Shown here piece after piece: positions 1 to 11,800 of a DNA stretch of 64,000 nucleotides. Each line of letters begins with the position of its first letter. Within the stretch, counting starts at the first letter, position 1. The translations under genes and the position numbers were made by a program. Below the pieces are notes generated by a model. The model was given only the letters and a program-made list of their open reading frames with translations. It ran no database searches and was not told the DNA's origin. Source of the DNA: Plutella xylostella (Eukaryota; Arthropoda; Insecta; Lepidoptera; Plutellidae); assembly GCF_932276165.1 (NCBI RefSeq), contig NC_063982.1, forward strand, positions 4,357,501 to 4,421,500, given 5' to 3'.

Positions 1-442
1 CTATATAAGGCTAAATCTGGCTTGATGCGATGTGCTGGAGAGTGAGTTGGAACTGTTACGAAGCAAGGATGGTAATATTTAGTAACATCTCACTAACTAT
101 TCGGAGCCTGCCGTAATTATGGGTATTGGACTGCAGATATACGTAAAAAACAGTTATTGAGTAGACCAGGTAAGTGTATCATAAGGTGTGCGAGTAAAAA
201 AACGAATCTGACTGTATATTAATGTTCAGGGTTGCAAGATAAATGATATTTAGTGCTGCCATTTTTATTTCCTTTTTTGGCGAGGCTGCACTAATAAGAA
301 TTTTTCACGCAAACTTTAAGACATCGGTGTTACACCCTAAACCAATTGTATAAGTCTCAATCTCAAATATCAGATTCAACCAGTTGACTGCGACATATCC
401 GCCATAGCGAGTATTTAAATTTAATTTTCTTTATCTTTACAG

Positions 443-3210
443 GACCTAGAAAGGAAAGAGATCGAAGTAGCCAACCCGATATCGAAGAAAGAGAAAGCGT
501 TCATAACGACAGCCCTCGCAGCAATCAATGCTAGAAAGAACATGGGCCTCAACTCGACTACGGAAAAAGACTTGGTCTGCAGGATCCTGGCCAATATGAA
601 CAATAATAGGGACCTCGAGATAGACTGGTCTTGTAGTGGCGATGCTAGGTGAGTAATAAGATAATAGTAAAAATTGTTTTTTGTTAGCAATAAAGTGTAT
701 ATAAATAAATAAAGAATAGATCAGTGAATTAATTAACCCCTTCCTTCATTGGAAGGAGACCCGTGCCCCAGCAGTGGGGACATGATGGGTCGATGATGAT
801 GATGAATTAATTACAATTAACGTGGAATGAAAAAGTTCCACTTACAAATTTCGACACCATTTTATTTAAAGGCTTTAATTTAGAATTTGTTCCAAATATT
901 CAAGTTTTTAATTTGTAATATTCTGATGCGCTGTTAAATGTACTTCAATATTACAGACGCCGTCATTAAGCTAGCCTTTTCCGTTTAGGAGTAATTTGGT
1001 GCTATGGAACTTTTTCTTAGCTCGCGAGAGTTATTATTAATATGTAAATCTATAAATATGTGATAAAACAATTTATAATTCCAGGACAATAACCCTACTG
1101 AAACGGAACGGTGCGAAAACATCAAACAGGACGCGCAGAAAACGATCCTCCAACCCGAAAGTCGTAGAAGTACTAACACCATACAAACCCGACCACATAA
1201 AGACCCCAACCGACGGTCAAAATGTCGAGTATATCGCGCACAAAGACATAGAATCACTAATGGCTGAATTAGTTAAAACCAACGAGGTTAATTCAGTGCA
1301 AAGTCTAAGAGGTTTCGCGTATAGAGTGATGTTTCTACAAAAGCTGCAGGAATTCGTCAAAAGCAACCTTTCAGAGAAGACATATGCGTTTGTGGGTGGT
1401 CTGATATCGACAAAGAATTGCAATTATGTGGAGAATTTGATTTCTGGGGTTAATTCGAAGAGGAATAATAGTTATAGTTCGGATTTCGAGAATGATCTGT
1501 ATGAGGGGTTGAGGAAATCTACAGATTGTCACTTGAAGTTCAAGTATGCTGCGACTGGCAAGTAAGTTTGTTTATTTATCTTTATAGTGATTAAATTTAG
1601 TTAAATAATGGATGGTATACCTGATTTATTTATTTTATTTATTACAAGTCTTTTTTGGATTGATGGCATTTAATCGAAGATCTTACTGAAAGCCGGTCAA
1701 AGTAATTGATATAATGAACAATATAATAATTATCATAAGTAATTATTAACCATAAACCTTACACATTCATTACAGATACCAAAACCTCACCTTCTACAAA
1801 GTGTACTACACCAAGAGATTCATCAACACGTCGACCATGAAGGAAAAGAAAGCCGAAGACGAACACAATAACAACGCAATCAGAAACTTCTACAACGCAA
1901 GAGATGAAGAGTACAGTTCGAAGAAAGAAGATGTCGTAGTACTATCAGACTCAGAAGACTCTGTTATCAGCCTAGAGTGTAAATACGACCTTATTGACGA
2001 TGACGATGATGACTGCGACGGCAAAAACTATGATGATGAGTGTGTGGTTGTTGACAAAAGTGATGACGAAGTAATTGACGAGAGAATAGGGGAGTTAGTT
2101 GATAGTTTACTGGATGGCACTGATCAGACTGATGATTTAGAAGAGTGGAGAGACTCTGATATGACTGAAGTTAATCTGTCGAGTGATAGAGACCTAGATA
2201 GGGAACTTGTGATAGGAGACGTAAAGTCAATTACGTCTGAACAGTTTAACGAAGGCTGCAATGTGCCCGCTGAAGATAAAATAAGTAGCAAAGTTGAAAA
2301 GGAAGTAGATGAAACTAGTTTTGACACGGAGATTAAAAATTTAGACAATTTAATCATGGATATGGAAGGTGAAGAATGCAATGAAGTTGTAGAAAATAAA
2401 ATACCTGAAGATGATAGAAAAACCAGTGAAATCGTAGATAAAAAAACAATTTCTGACTATGTTGAGATGATAGAAGAAAAATCGCTTGATGTAACAGATG
2501 CAAGCAACAATTTACAAGAAATAAAAACAGACACTCATGGCAACGAAGAAAATTATGAGAAAGATGATATTATTATAACAGAGAATTCGAGTCCAGAATC
2601 CAGCAAAAGATCTCGGTCAGAGTCGGAAAGCTCTGAAATTATTGAAGCTAAAAGGGCTAAAATACTTTTAGACAGTAACGACCATATATTTGTAGCTATC
2701 GTATCAAGTAAAGAAGACACAATTATAGATAGGGTAATAGCAAGAAAAATACAAGAAGAAATGCTTAAAACTATAGCTGAAAAAGACCAAGACTTACCGT
2801 TACTAAAATGCCACGGTATCATAGACAATAGTTTGATGTATGAATGTTTTGATAACAAAAGTTATAGCTGGCTGGAAAATGTAGTTAAAAAAGTAACCTT
2901 AGATGATACGACCTTCATAGTAGTTGACAGTTCAGAGGAAGTGATCAGAAAAAGAAAAAATAAAATCAAAATGGCCGTCAAAACGAGCTCGTTTGTAGAA
3001 GAACCGCCGAGCAGTATTTTTAAGAGAATAGAACTTTACAATGCAAATATTAAAACTGACAATTGGGTGATTTTAGATGATAGTAAACTGAGTGACGATT
3101 TAGTATTTACTGTTGAAGTAGATAGTGAATCTTTCCTTGCCATTTGTGAATCAAATTATTCTTTACATGCTGGTATAGATAAGGTAGAATTTAGCGAGAT
3201 ACTTATTTAA
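443..3210 (+). CDS. Unrecognised acidic protein, last three exons (5' partial)
   Basis: Three exons join in frame: 443-648, 1085-1561 and 1776-3210. Each has clean AG/GT borders (donors GTGAGT and GTAAGT), and codons are split at both junctions. The stop is TAA at 3208-3210. The frame is already open at 443 with no start in view, so the N-terminus lies upstream or outside the window. Exon 1 and most of exon 2 are basic and look globular, with a basic stretch RTRRKR near the start of exon 2. The last exon encodes about 475 residues dominated by Asp/Glu/Ser, including a DDDDDD run near 2000 and an SRSESESSE stretch near 2610. This composition suggests a nuclear or chromatin-associated protein, but that is inference. 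I do not recognise the family. AATAAA at 3301 is a likely poly(A) signal. The first intron carries a MITE and a SINE tail. Confidence 0.75.
736..800 (+). repeat. Lepidopteran SINE/LINE 3' tail (CCTTCCTTCATTGGAAGGAG type)
   Basis: The short hairpin-forming motif CCTTC..ATTGGAAGGAG is followed by GCAGTGGGGACATGATGG and a GATGAT run. The same tail recurs at 18510-18570, 35215-35300 (reverse), 35938-35990, 45256-45310 and 48416-48470. This copy lies inside the first intron of the acidic-protein gene. Confidence 0.6.
821..1028. mobile_element. MITE, GAGCAATGAAAAAGTTCCAC family, copy 1
   Basis: The left end GTGGAATGAAAAAGTTCCAC and right end GGAACTTTTTCTTAGCTCGCGAG are inverted copies of each other. 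The internal sequence (GATGCGCTGTTAAATGTACTTC, CATTAAGCTAGCC) matches copies at 12491, 13475 and 13756. It sits in the intron between exons 443-648 and 1085-1561. There is no coding potential. Confidence 0.7.
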
Positions 3211-3300
3211 CTACATGGATTAATTTAGTATGTATTTGGATTCGTCTCTTGTTCATTATGTTGTAAAGTTATTTATTGTGACATTCCTTTCTGTTTGTTT

Positions 3301-3306
3301 AATAAA
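3301..3306 (+). terminator. Poly(A) signal AATAAA of the acidic-protein gene
   Basis: A canonical AATAAA lies 91 bases after the stop codon at 3210, on the same strand. Confidence 0.5.
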
Positions 3307-5878
3307 CATAGTATTTAGGACGGCTGCCCGGCTCAGTTTCTCCATTCTCGGTTAGAGCATAACCAGGGAGTAGTGGTTAACTTTTGACACATCTGTCATG
3401 AATTTTATATGGAGATTACGTTTAATTTATAAATCAATCCCTGTCGGTTATGGAGAAATTGGCACTCAATTTTCTAATTTAAGTTGGTATATCAAACATA
3501 AAGTGCTTGTAAAACGGTTCATCTTCGGTTATTACTCTTTAATGATACAGGCCAGTTAACTAAAGCTGGCACGTTCACAGTAGATTACTCACACATATGC
3601 ATAATAATTAAACTTAATACCAAAAATATTCCCCTGTGTTTATAAACAGTAGCAAAAATACGCCAACTTATTCACAGATACCACACAAGCGAAACCTGTG
3701 TTGAACGTGCCAGCTTTTGATAACTATAATTTTATCGCCTTATGAATACAAAGTTCAAAGCAATGTTAGATCAATTTTTGAGTATGAAAACCACGAGAAA
3801 TAGTCCTATGCATTTTCCGAATCTAACTCAAGAATGAAGCATGTTGTTTTTTTCAAGATTGTACTTACTTAAAAAGTGTATAAGTATTTATTTTTGTTGT
3901 ACAGACTGATTATTTTATGAAGATTGAGATTAAAACAATGGTTTGATTTGTACCAAAGCTTTTTTCTTTCTTTCTGAATTATTTGTCCTTAAAATATCTA
4001 TTCCAATTTATCACACAACTCACCTATGCTATTTTATGTGCCCCTATGTTTAAAGTCCTCGTTATAGCCCACTGTTCCTCGTATAGCGCCCGCTTCTCAA
4101 TCAAGAGATGCGGGTTCGAATCCCGGCGCTGACATGTACCAATGAGTTCTTTTAACATAAGTACAATGTATACCATCGCTCTTACGGTGAAGGAAAACAT
4201 CGTGAGGAAACCTGCATATCTAGATCTAGCACATCTAAATATGTGAACCCACCAACCCGCAGTGAACTAGCGTGGTGGGAAATGGTCCAAGCTTAGGAAG
4301 GCAGTTTAGACCTTGGGGTTATGCACAAAGGTTTCACTCGAAAGAGCCAGGTGCAGGTTGCAGGGGTATAAGTACTTATACCCCCACAGAAAATAGAAAT
4401 AGACCACCTTTCGCGATCCTGTCTCCGCTGCATGGCACCTTTATCGTTGTAGATGAACGTTACTATGAAAATGCATAAAGACTGGATATTTAAAAAAAAA
4501 CACAGCATGTCTCACTTTTTTACTTTATTCATTAAGTATTATCAATTAAAAGTACAGTAATCTTATAATAACACTACATAGTCGGTTCTACTCTCGTTTT
4601 AACATGAATCGAACGCATTCTTAGTTAGCAAGCAAATGAAATACTGTGTTACTGAGCAGAGACCGACAAATTAATAGCTAAATATGCTTTTTGATGTTAT
4701 AATACTTAATTAATTTTAAAGGGGAAACAAAACTGAAACCACTTAAAATCTATTGTTTAAAATTTATATTTCAAATGAAAAGAATAGTAGACTTAAAATT
4801 AAGAATAGTATATTAAAAAATTATTTCGGAAAAGAATATTTCGACTTCTGCTTTAGATGGTTATTGGAAAGCATTAATCAGTGGAAAAACACGTTGAAAT
4901 GTGTTTTAAATAAGTACATAAGTGATAGTCGAAATATTTTAACATAAAATTAATACATTTTTTTTATATTTTTTTGTTTTTTTAATTTTTTTTGCGGTCT
5001 AACCCGGAGTGGGCGATAATATTAAAGTACACGACGACATATACATACTTTTTATATGTTAAATCTTAAAGAAACATATTTTTCTACTAAATCAGTTGTT
5101 TAGAGAGAAATTTCTAATAGAAATTAACTTTAACATTTTGCCTAAGCAAAGCTGGTATCTAAGTGACAAAACTTTCTTACAAACATTTCACCTCGAAAAC
5201 TCCTTTACAGAATTTCTTGAGCGATAATCTTTCGGAAGAGTTCTATCAAACATACAAGCTGATTAGTAGAAAGTAACTAAAGATCTACTTAAGAAAAGTA
5301 CTAATAATAGTAATAATATATATACTAAGAAATACTATGACTTGTTAGGCGAGCTACGTAAGCGGGAGCAATTTAGTGAACATGTGATGATTAAAAAAGT
5401 ATGGTGCTTCAATACTGTTTGCTAAAAGACGTTTTAACTCCCATAGCGCTTCCAAACTAAGATCTTGCATCGCAAACCCCATGCAGAGTGAACTAGAAAC
5501 AAACGAACGCAAAAAACAAAACAAAGCTGTTTTTTTTCCTGGCGGTTGCAAAAAATTCTTCTCCTCTTTGCAACCAGAACGAATCTATACCAACTGGCAT
5601 TAAAACCTAGTCGGCAAGCCAACCAAATCCCACCAATCGAATACAAACACGTTACACAGGCACAAAAACAGCCCTATTCACTCTCTTTGACAGATAACCT
5701 CAAAACCAATCGGCCATCTTGTCCGTTACATTTCTAATCCACTCCACAACTATCCTTAGATCTTTCAGACGCCAAAAAACGAGTTCTCACACCAGATCTT
5801 AACCTCCTTACGATCTTCGACCTTTTTTCTGCAACCTCTTTGCGTTGCATCCGGTTGGTGTTCAAACTCTTTGGCGGT
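3307..5878. other. Intergenic DNA between the acidic-protein gene and antizyme
   Basis: AT-rich sequence with no supported gene. It contains one tRNA-derived SINE (4066-4314). The part nearest 5878 should be the 3' UTR of the reverse-strand antizyme gene. A possible reverse-strand AATAAA lies at 4524-4529, but I cannot tell whether it is used. Confidence 0.5.
4066..4314 (+). mobile_element. tRNA-derived SINE, GCGGGTTCGAATCCCGGCGC family
   Basis: A Pol III B box (GGTTCGAATCC) lies in a tRNA-like head, followed by CGCTGACATGTACCAATGAG. The body continues with ACGGTGAAGGAAAACATCG and AACCCACCAACCCGCAGTG, sequences common in lepidopteran SINEs. The A-box region is degraded. The same head, with a better A box, occurs at 10789. 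Confidence 0.7.
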
Positions 5879-8800
5879 CTACTGCATGTTGTAGTGCAGG
5901 AAGATGTACTCGGGATTGGCCAGTTCGCGCGGCAAGATGGCGGATGTCGGCGCCAGCAGTTGGAAACCCATGAACATGAAGGTGCGGAGGAGAATCGCGC
6001 GGTCAGGCCGGTTCTTGCGGACGCAGACGATGCAACTGGAAAAGAGAGAAAAATGATTATTTTATGGGCTATTTGTGTATGTGTTGTGGTTGTCTGGGGT
6101 GCATTTAAAAGAGAATGTCCTAGAGATGTATGTATATTATAGTTTATATAAGTCCGGCGCTTCCTGGGCAGTCAGCGACTGACGCTATTCTGACTGGCTA
6201 TTGCTTGTCGACATCTGACACAATACGTCAAACTATAGTGGTGACGTAGCGAATGTCAACTGCCTCCAATGGGCATTAAGTATTATGCTGAATATATTGA
6301 TCAAATAGATTCGCTCCAAGGTCACTATCACTTCGACTTGAATAGCTGTTTTGGAATGACTACAATACAATTAGGAATATATGCATCTATTCAGCATCTA
6401 CATATTCCATTCGTCACGAAACGTGAGAGCAAATGAAAATCACATGATGTGAACGTGTTTTCCGTGCGTCATCATCATCACAAAATGTTCTTTAGACTCA
6501 GATTTTATTATCAACTGTACTTAAATTACAAATTAGTTTGTTTACAAACGTATTACTGGACTATGTCATTCATTAGTCGTGTAATCTTTGTGTAAACAAA
6601 CAGAGATCAGTGTTAGGACGTGACGTGTTATACACAAGTCGACGCTATCATTAGATAATACTGGGTTCATCTTTAATAGGGTCAATTCTTTTACACGGCG
6701 TTTTTACCATATTGAGTTTCAAACTTCCACTAAAAGCTCGTGTTACTTAGACAGTGTAGCTTACAAATACGTGTATCTAGCTTGAGCGGTTGCATCACTA
6801 TAATTCAATACTATAATTCGCTTTCGCCGAGGGCGGACTTATACTGGATTTACTTCAGTTTGCCAATTATTAACGAGGCCTAAACTACTCCTCCTATAAC
6901 CACAACTCAGTTGTTGCAAACACACTCACTGATAAAATTCCACTGCTATTAACAACGCCATCTAGCCGTCATTGTAGTGAAACTATTACATGAATACTAA
7001 CGCCATCTAGCGGCGGCTAGTGAACACTCACTTGGCGCACTGTAGACGCTCCTCGGCGAAGTCGAGCAGCGTCATGAAGCTCTCCTTGCTGCCCGAGGAC
7101 AGCACGCCCGGCAGACGCAGGTACACCGTGTCTCCGCGGACCACCTGAGGAGAGATAATGCTGAGGTTAGACACGGATTTGTGTGTATATCCTGGTAAGT
7201 TAGTGTAGAAACAGTTATTTTATTGGGTTAGCAGCCTTAATTACCTCTATGAGAAAGTTACTTGGGTGGCCATGTATAAACAAAAGTGGCACCCCTATTT
7301 CCATATTCTCTTTCTTGTCAGACTGTAGCGTTCATGTAATTTGTATGGAAACTAACGCCATCTAGTTGCCCACGTTAAAGCTTTGTTATTGAATATGGCA
7401 AGGCGCCAATATGACCTGCCTTAAGCATGTGGAAAACTACATATACAGTATACAGTACATTTATAAGTGGAAAATATGCGTTTGGAACTCTGAATTCAAT
7501 GATCTACAATCTCGCCGCCCAGTGGACCGAATTATCTATTTTAAAACTTGCTCGACATCTTTTGCATTGCCTGTGTAAATTAAATCCTTTCATATTTTTT
7601 TTATTTCCATCAATTGTATTGTTGCCGACAACACTATCCAAGCTGTAGGTACAAATAGCGAAGTGGGTTAGTCACAGTTCATTATGCAACTTACATTGAA
7701 CCCGCGATAACCCCAGACCTGTACGATAATACTAATAATAATGTACGAATGTCTGTTAACACGACTGCACTGATAAGAATTAATTTAATTAACTAGCTTT
7801 GTACTAGTGACCCTTGCGGAGTAGGCATAGGTGCATTGCTGCATGCACTTTTGGTCAAATGACAGTTCTTATGTAAACCTAATAGGGCGCAAACCTATAG
7901 CAATTTTTAGGCCGAGATCTTAGTAGGTACTTAGTAATCAAACCAACTATAATCAACTAATATTATAAATGCGAAAGTAACTGTTACTCTTTCACGCCAA
8001 AACTACTGAACGGAATTGAATGAAATTTGGTACACATATGGTCTAGACCCTGAGAAAGAACGTAGGCTATTTTTTATCCCGAAATTACCACGGTAAAACT
8101 TTTTAAGGCGAAGCGAAGCTCGCGGGACCAGCTAGTCAATCAGTTGATCCCATACATTTTGTAGCTGTCAAAACGTGCCTAGTATATTGTGTACAAGCCC
8201 TAAGCGATGCGATGGTCCAGTGGCGGTACTCACAGCCTCCCACAGCGACGCCGTGTTCTCCGTCAGGAAGATCTTGAAGTCCACCTTCACCGGCTGGCGC
8301 TCCTTGCGCTCCAGGATAGCGTTGATGATCTGAACATAGAGGAATACTTATTTGATATGGTGACAATAACAAGAAATACAGGAATATAACACAAAACAAA
8401 GAGTAAAGGTTTAGAGTTGGATCTGTTTTGATCAAAGGGGTAGTTATCGTTGTTCATTTGTGTGATCACGAACAGGCGTATCGTATCGTAGAGTGCCATG
8501 CCAGCCCGAAGAAACCAGAACGACCTTAGATAGGCGGCCGTTTGTGGCTGGATGAGGAAGGCCGAAGGCCGGCTCCTTAGGCGAGGCCTATGTCTCTCTA
8601 ACCATGGTCGATTACGGGCTAATGATGAGCTAGATCACAAGATTACAAGTGAAACCTGATCAATACGGTTCTTCATCTCGAAGCTCCATCTGCTCCAGAC
8701 TGGGAACTGGCACTGAGCTACTTTTTATCCCGGAATTTCCGACGAAAAACATAATAATAATGTGGGGTCTCCTCACACTCGGCCATCTGACCCCAAGCTA

Positions 8801-11800
8801 GACAGAGCCTGTAATATACACATATTACAGGCTCTGTCTAGCTTGGGGTCAGATTTTTGTTTAAAGACAGATATTTGTTCTCGGGTCTTGGGGGTTGATA
8901 TTTATATTTAATATGTATCTATCTATGTATTCTATTTCTCTGACCCGAGAACAAATATCTGTCTTTAAACAAATATCTGCCCCAGCCGGGAATCGAACCC
9001 AGGACCTTCGGCATAGCAGTCAGGGCTACTAACCACTACGCCATTCGACCGTCATAATGATGATGTAGGTCATAATATTACAAATGAATCCTGATCAACA
9101 CAGATCGTCTTCTCGAAACTTCATCTACTTCAGGCCATCGAGCCGACTCTTTTATCCCGGAATTCCCGCGGGACCCGCACTCACCTGCTCCCGGTCTGCG
9201 GCAGTGGGCGGCGCGTCGCGCGGCGACAGCAGCGTCTCCGCGCTGCCCGACAGCGACGTGCCGCTCAGCAGCGCGCTCAACAAGTCACCTGCGAAGACGA
9301 AGGTAAAGTCAAAATCGCCTCAGAGAGCCAAGACCGACGCTCGGGATCGTATCTGGCTCAAAGGCTCAGCAGAGGTAATGCAGCTAGCATTGTGGGAACC
9401 TTTGAGCCAGGTACGATAAGAGTTTTATCTAACTAGATTTGTATTATGACGAGAATTGATAATATATTATACAACAGTAAGACTAAATAGATATATCCAT
9501 TCACAGGTCGATTCATAAATAGCCTGAGAATGCTTAGGCATGTTTTTGTTGTGTACAAATAAAACACAAACGACAAAAGGTTCAGCCGTTTAAGACTCAC
9601 GCTACTACAGACAGACACACAAACACCTTATAACACCTTTCTTTTGCGTCAGTGATAAAACAAATAGTAACTCACAGTTGTTGTCGTCGTGTTGCGGGGT
9701 GGACGGGCGGGGGCGCGCCCCGCCGCCCGCCGCCCCGGGCGGAGCCGCGTCCCCCGCAGGGGCATCAGGACCACCTGTGAAGAGAGGTGAGTTTAGTGGA
9801 TTTTACTTATAGTGTGTGTATGGGTAGTGGACTGCAAGGTTTAGAATGAACTGGAGGAATGCTTACAAAGCTGAGATGGCATCACAGGACCAATGCCAGG
9901 GTGTAGGAGTAATAAAACTAACGCTACTTTATGAGTAACACTTTAGTGTCATGTACTTTGTAATTTTATTAGGCTGGATGAATGGTTGCTGGGTCATCAG
10001 GTTCATATTGTATGAATTATGTGCAGGGGAATAAATAACGTATTGTGGTTGGTTGAATGGTGGTAGCGTATCCAGACATTGTAATCTCTGGATTAACCAG
10101 TCATATCAGTTCGTCACGTCACTCGGTCCTCCCATCCTTTTGTGCAACCTTCTGACTAGACTGGAATAACCAAACCAGTGCTCAAAGTATATGCAAACTG
10201 GAGTATGTTTTTAATCATAATCATACAGGTGTACCCAGACTAGTTCCTCTTAAAGATGTAGTATACAAAGCCTCAAACCGGACGCTGTGTACTCACACAA
10301 ATACAATTCTCAGTTTAAGTTGAGAGGACTGTACTAGGTTATTTAAGGTGTACCCAGACTAGTTAATCCAAAGGTGTATACTGACCACAGAGGCCCGGCG
10401 CCCAGGCACAGCGAGAAGCACTCGGCGTCCGACGCCGAGACGGCGGAGCGCTTGCTGCCCCCCGCGCTCACCTGCGCCTCGTCGCTGAGGAGAGAAATAG
10501 TGGTCAGACTATAGTTGGAGGTAGAACAATTAGTGGTCAGACTATAGTTGGAGGTAGAACAATTAGTGGTCAGACTATAGTTGGAGGTAGGAAAATTAGT
10601 GGTCAGACTATAGTTCGGGGTATTGGGGTGAGGTGGTCGGGGTTTAGTAGTTTATAATGTTCTTCTTTCGTCGCTGGATGAATATTGCGTGGTCAGAGTA
10701 TAGTTGGAAGTAAAGAGGAATAGAGAGGAACCCACTGTAGCATGTGACTTTATTTATCACTATTTCCTTAAAGTTAAGGATGCCTAAGAGCTGTGGTAGC
10801 TCAGTCGGGTAAGCGCCAGCTTCTCACGCCAGAGATGCGGGTTCGAATCCCGGCGCTGACATGTACCAATGAGTTCTTCACCAGAGACATGTGCTAGGCC
10901 ACGTGACTAATGATGCGTTCGATTCCTTTTACATAATCGCAGCATATAGTCCAGTCAATTAATGAGGTGTAGAGTGCGTGAGCAGGTAACTAAGTGATTC
11001 CTTCAGAAACTTGTTCAGAGCCGCGAGCACAAGTTTCGAACCTCCGTTAACGTTGCGTATCGTCAACTGTCACTGTCAAAATGTAAGGCAAAGTTAGTTT
11101 AAAAAGAGACATTTCTTTTTCCATATGTTAGGTGGAATTCTACCAAACGCTAAACGTATTTAGTAGCCTGTCATACGTCTGTCAGTTAGTACAATATGTA
11201 TTTAAAATTTGATTTAAATACGTTTAGCGTTTGGTAAAAGTGACCCTTCGTGTAGATTCGAAAATAGTATCGAATCCTGTGTTCACTGCACTGGGGGCTT
11301 AGGTTGTTAACACACCAAAAGTCCTGACTCCTAGGTGATGAGCGGAGGGAAGGAGGGGGGGATAAAGGTACGAATTTTTGGTTTTTAGCTTATATCTCGA
11401 AAACAGTGCATCAGAGAGAAATATTTTCAACTAATGAAATGGAGCTCTTAAAATTATCTAAAACTTTTATATTTATTTATTTATATTGTTCATGGAGAAC
11501 CAACAGCATTTGCGTCAACTTATATGGTAACAAAATTATAAAATTCTACAAAACACGGAAATGCCATTAATAGGTTCCCACCTATAGTGACAAAAAGTAA
11601 TGACTTGTAGTTATAATCAAAAATAAAAATAAACTATAATTATTACATAATAATAATAGCAGCAAGCGCCACGTCTAAGTACACTGTTTATTGTTAATGA
11701 GCCTACTCAAAACTTACAAGCGAAAACGTAAAGTAAGAAAAACACTTAAGATGCTAGGAACTTAGGAATATTAGATTAGATAGTTAATTAGGAGCTACCC

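Noticed and set aside
101..170. Possible upstream exon of the acidic-protein gene (ends in a good GTAAGT donor near 167)
   Set aside because: In the phase required by exon 443-648 it contains an in-frame TGA, so it cannot be joined as coding sequence.
4090..4140. Candidate tRNA genes here and at 10789-10870
   Set aside because: B boxes are good but acceptor stems do not pair, and SINE bodies follow.
5840..6142. Forward-strand open frame of 100 codons
   Set aside because: It is the antisense of the last antizyme exon, whose reverse-strand reading has clear family motifs.
9084..9419. Forward-strand open frame of 111 codons
   Set aside because: It overlaps antizyme exon 4 on the opposite strand; the GC-rich exon keeps the antisense frame open.
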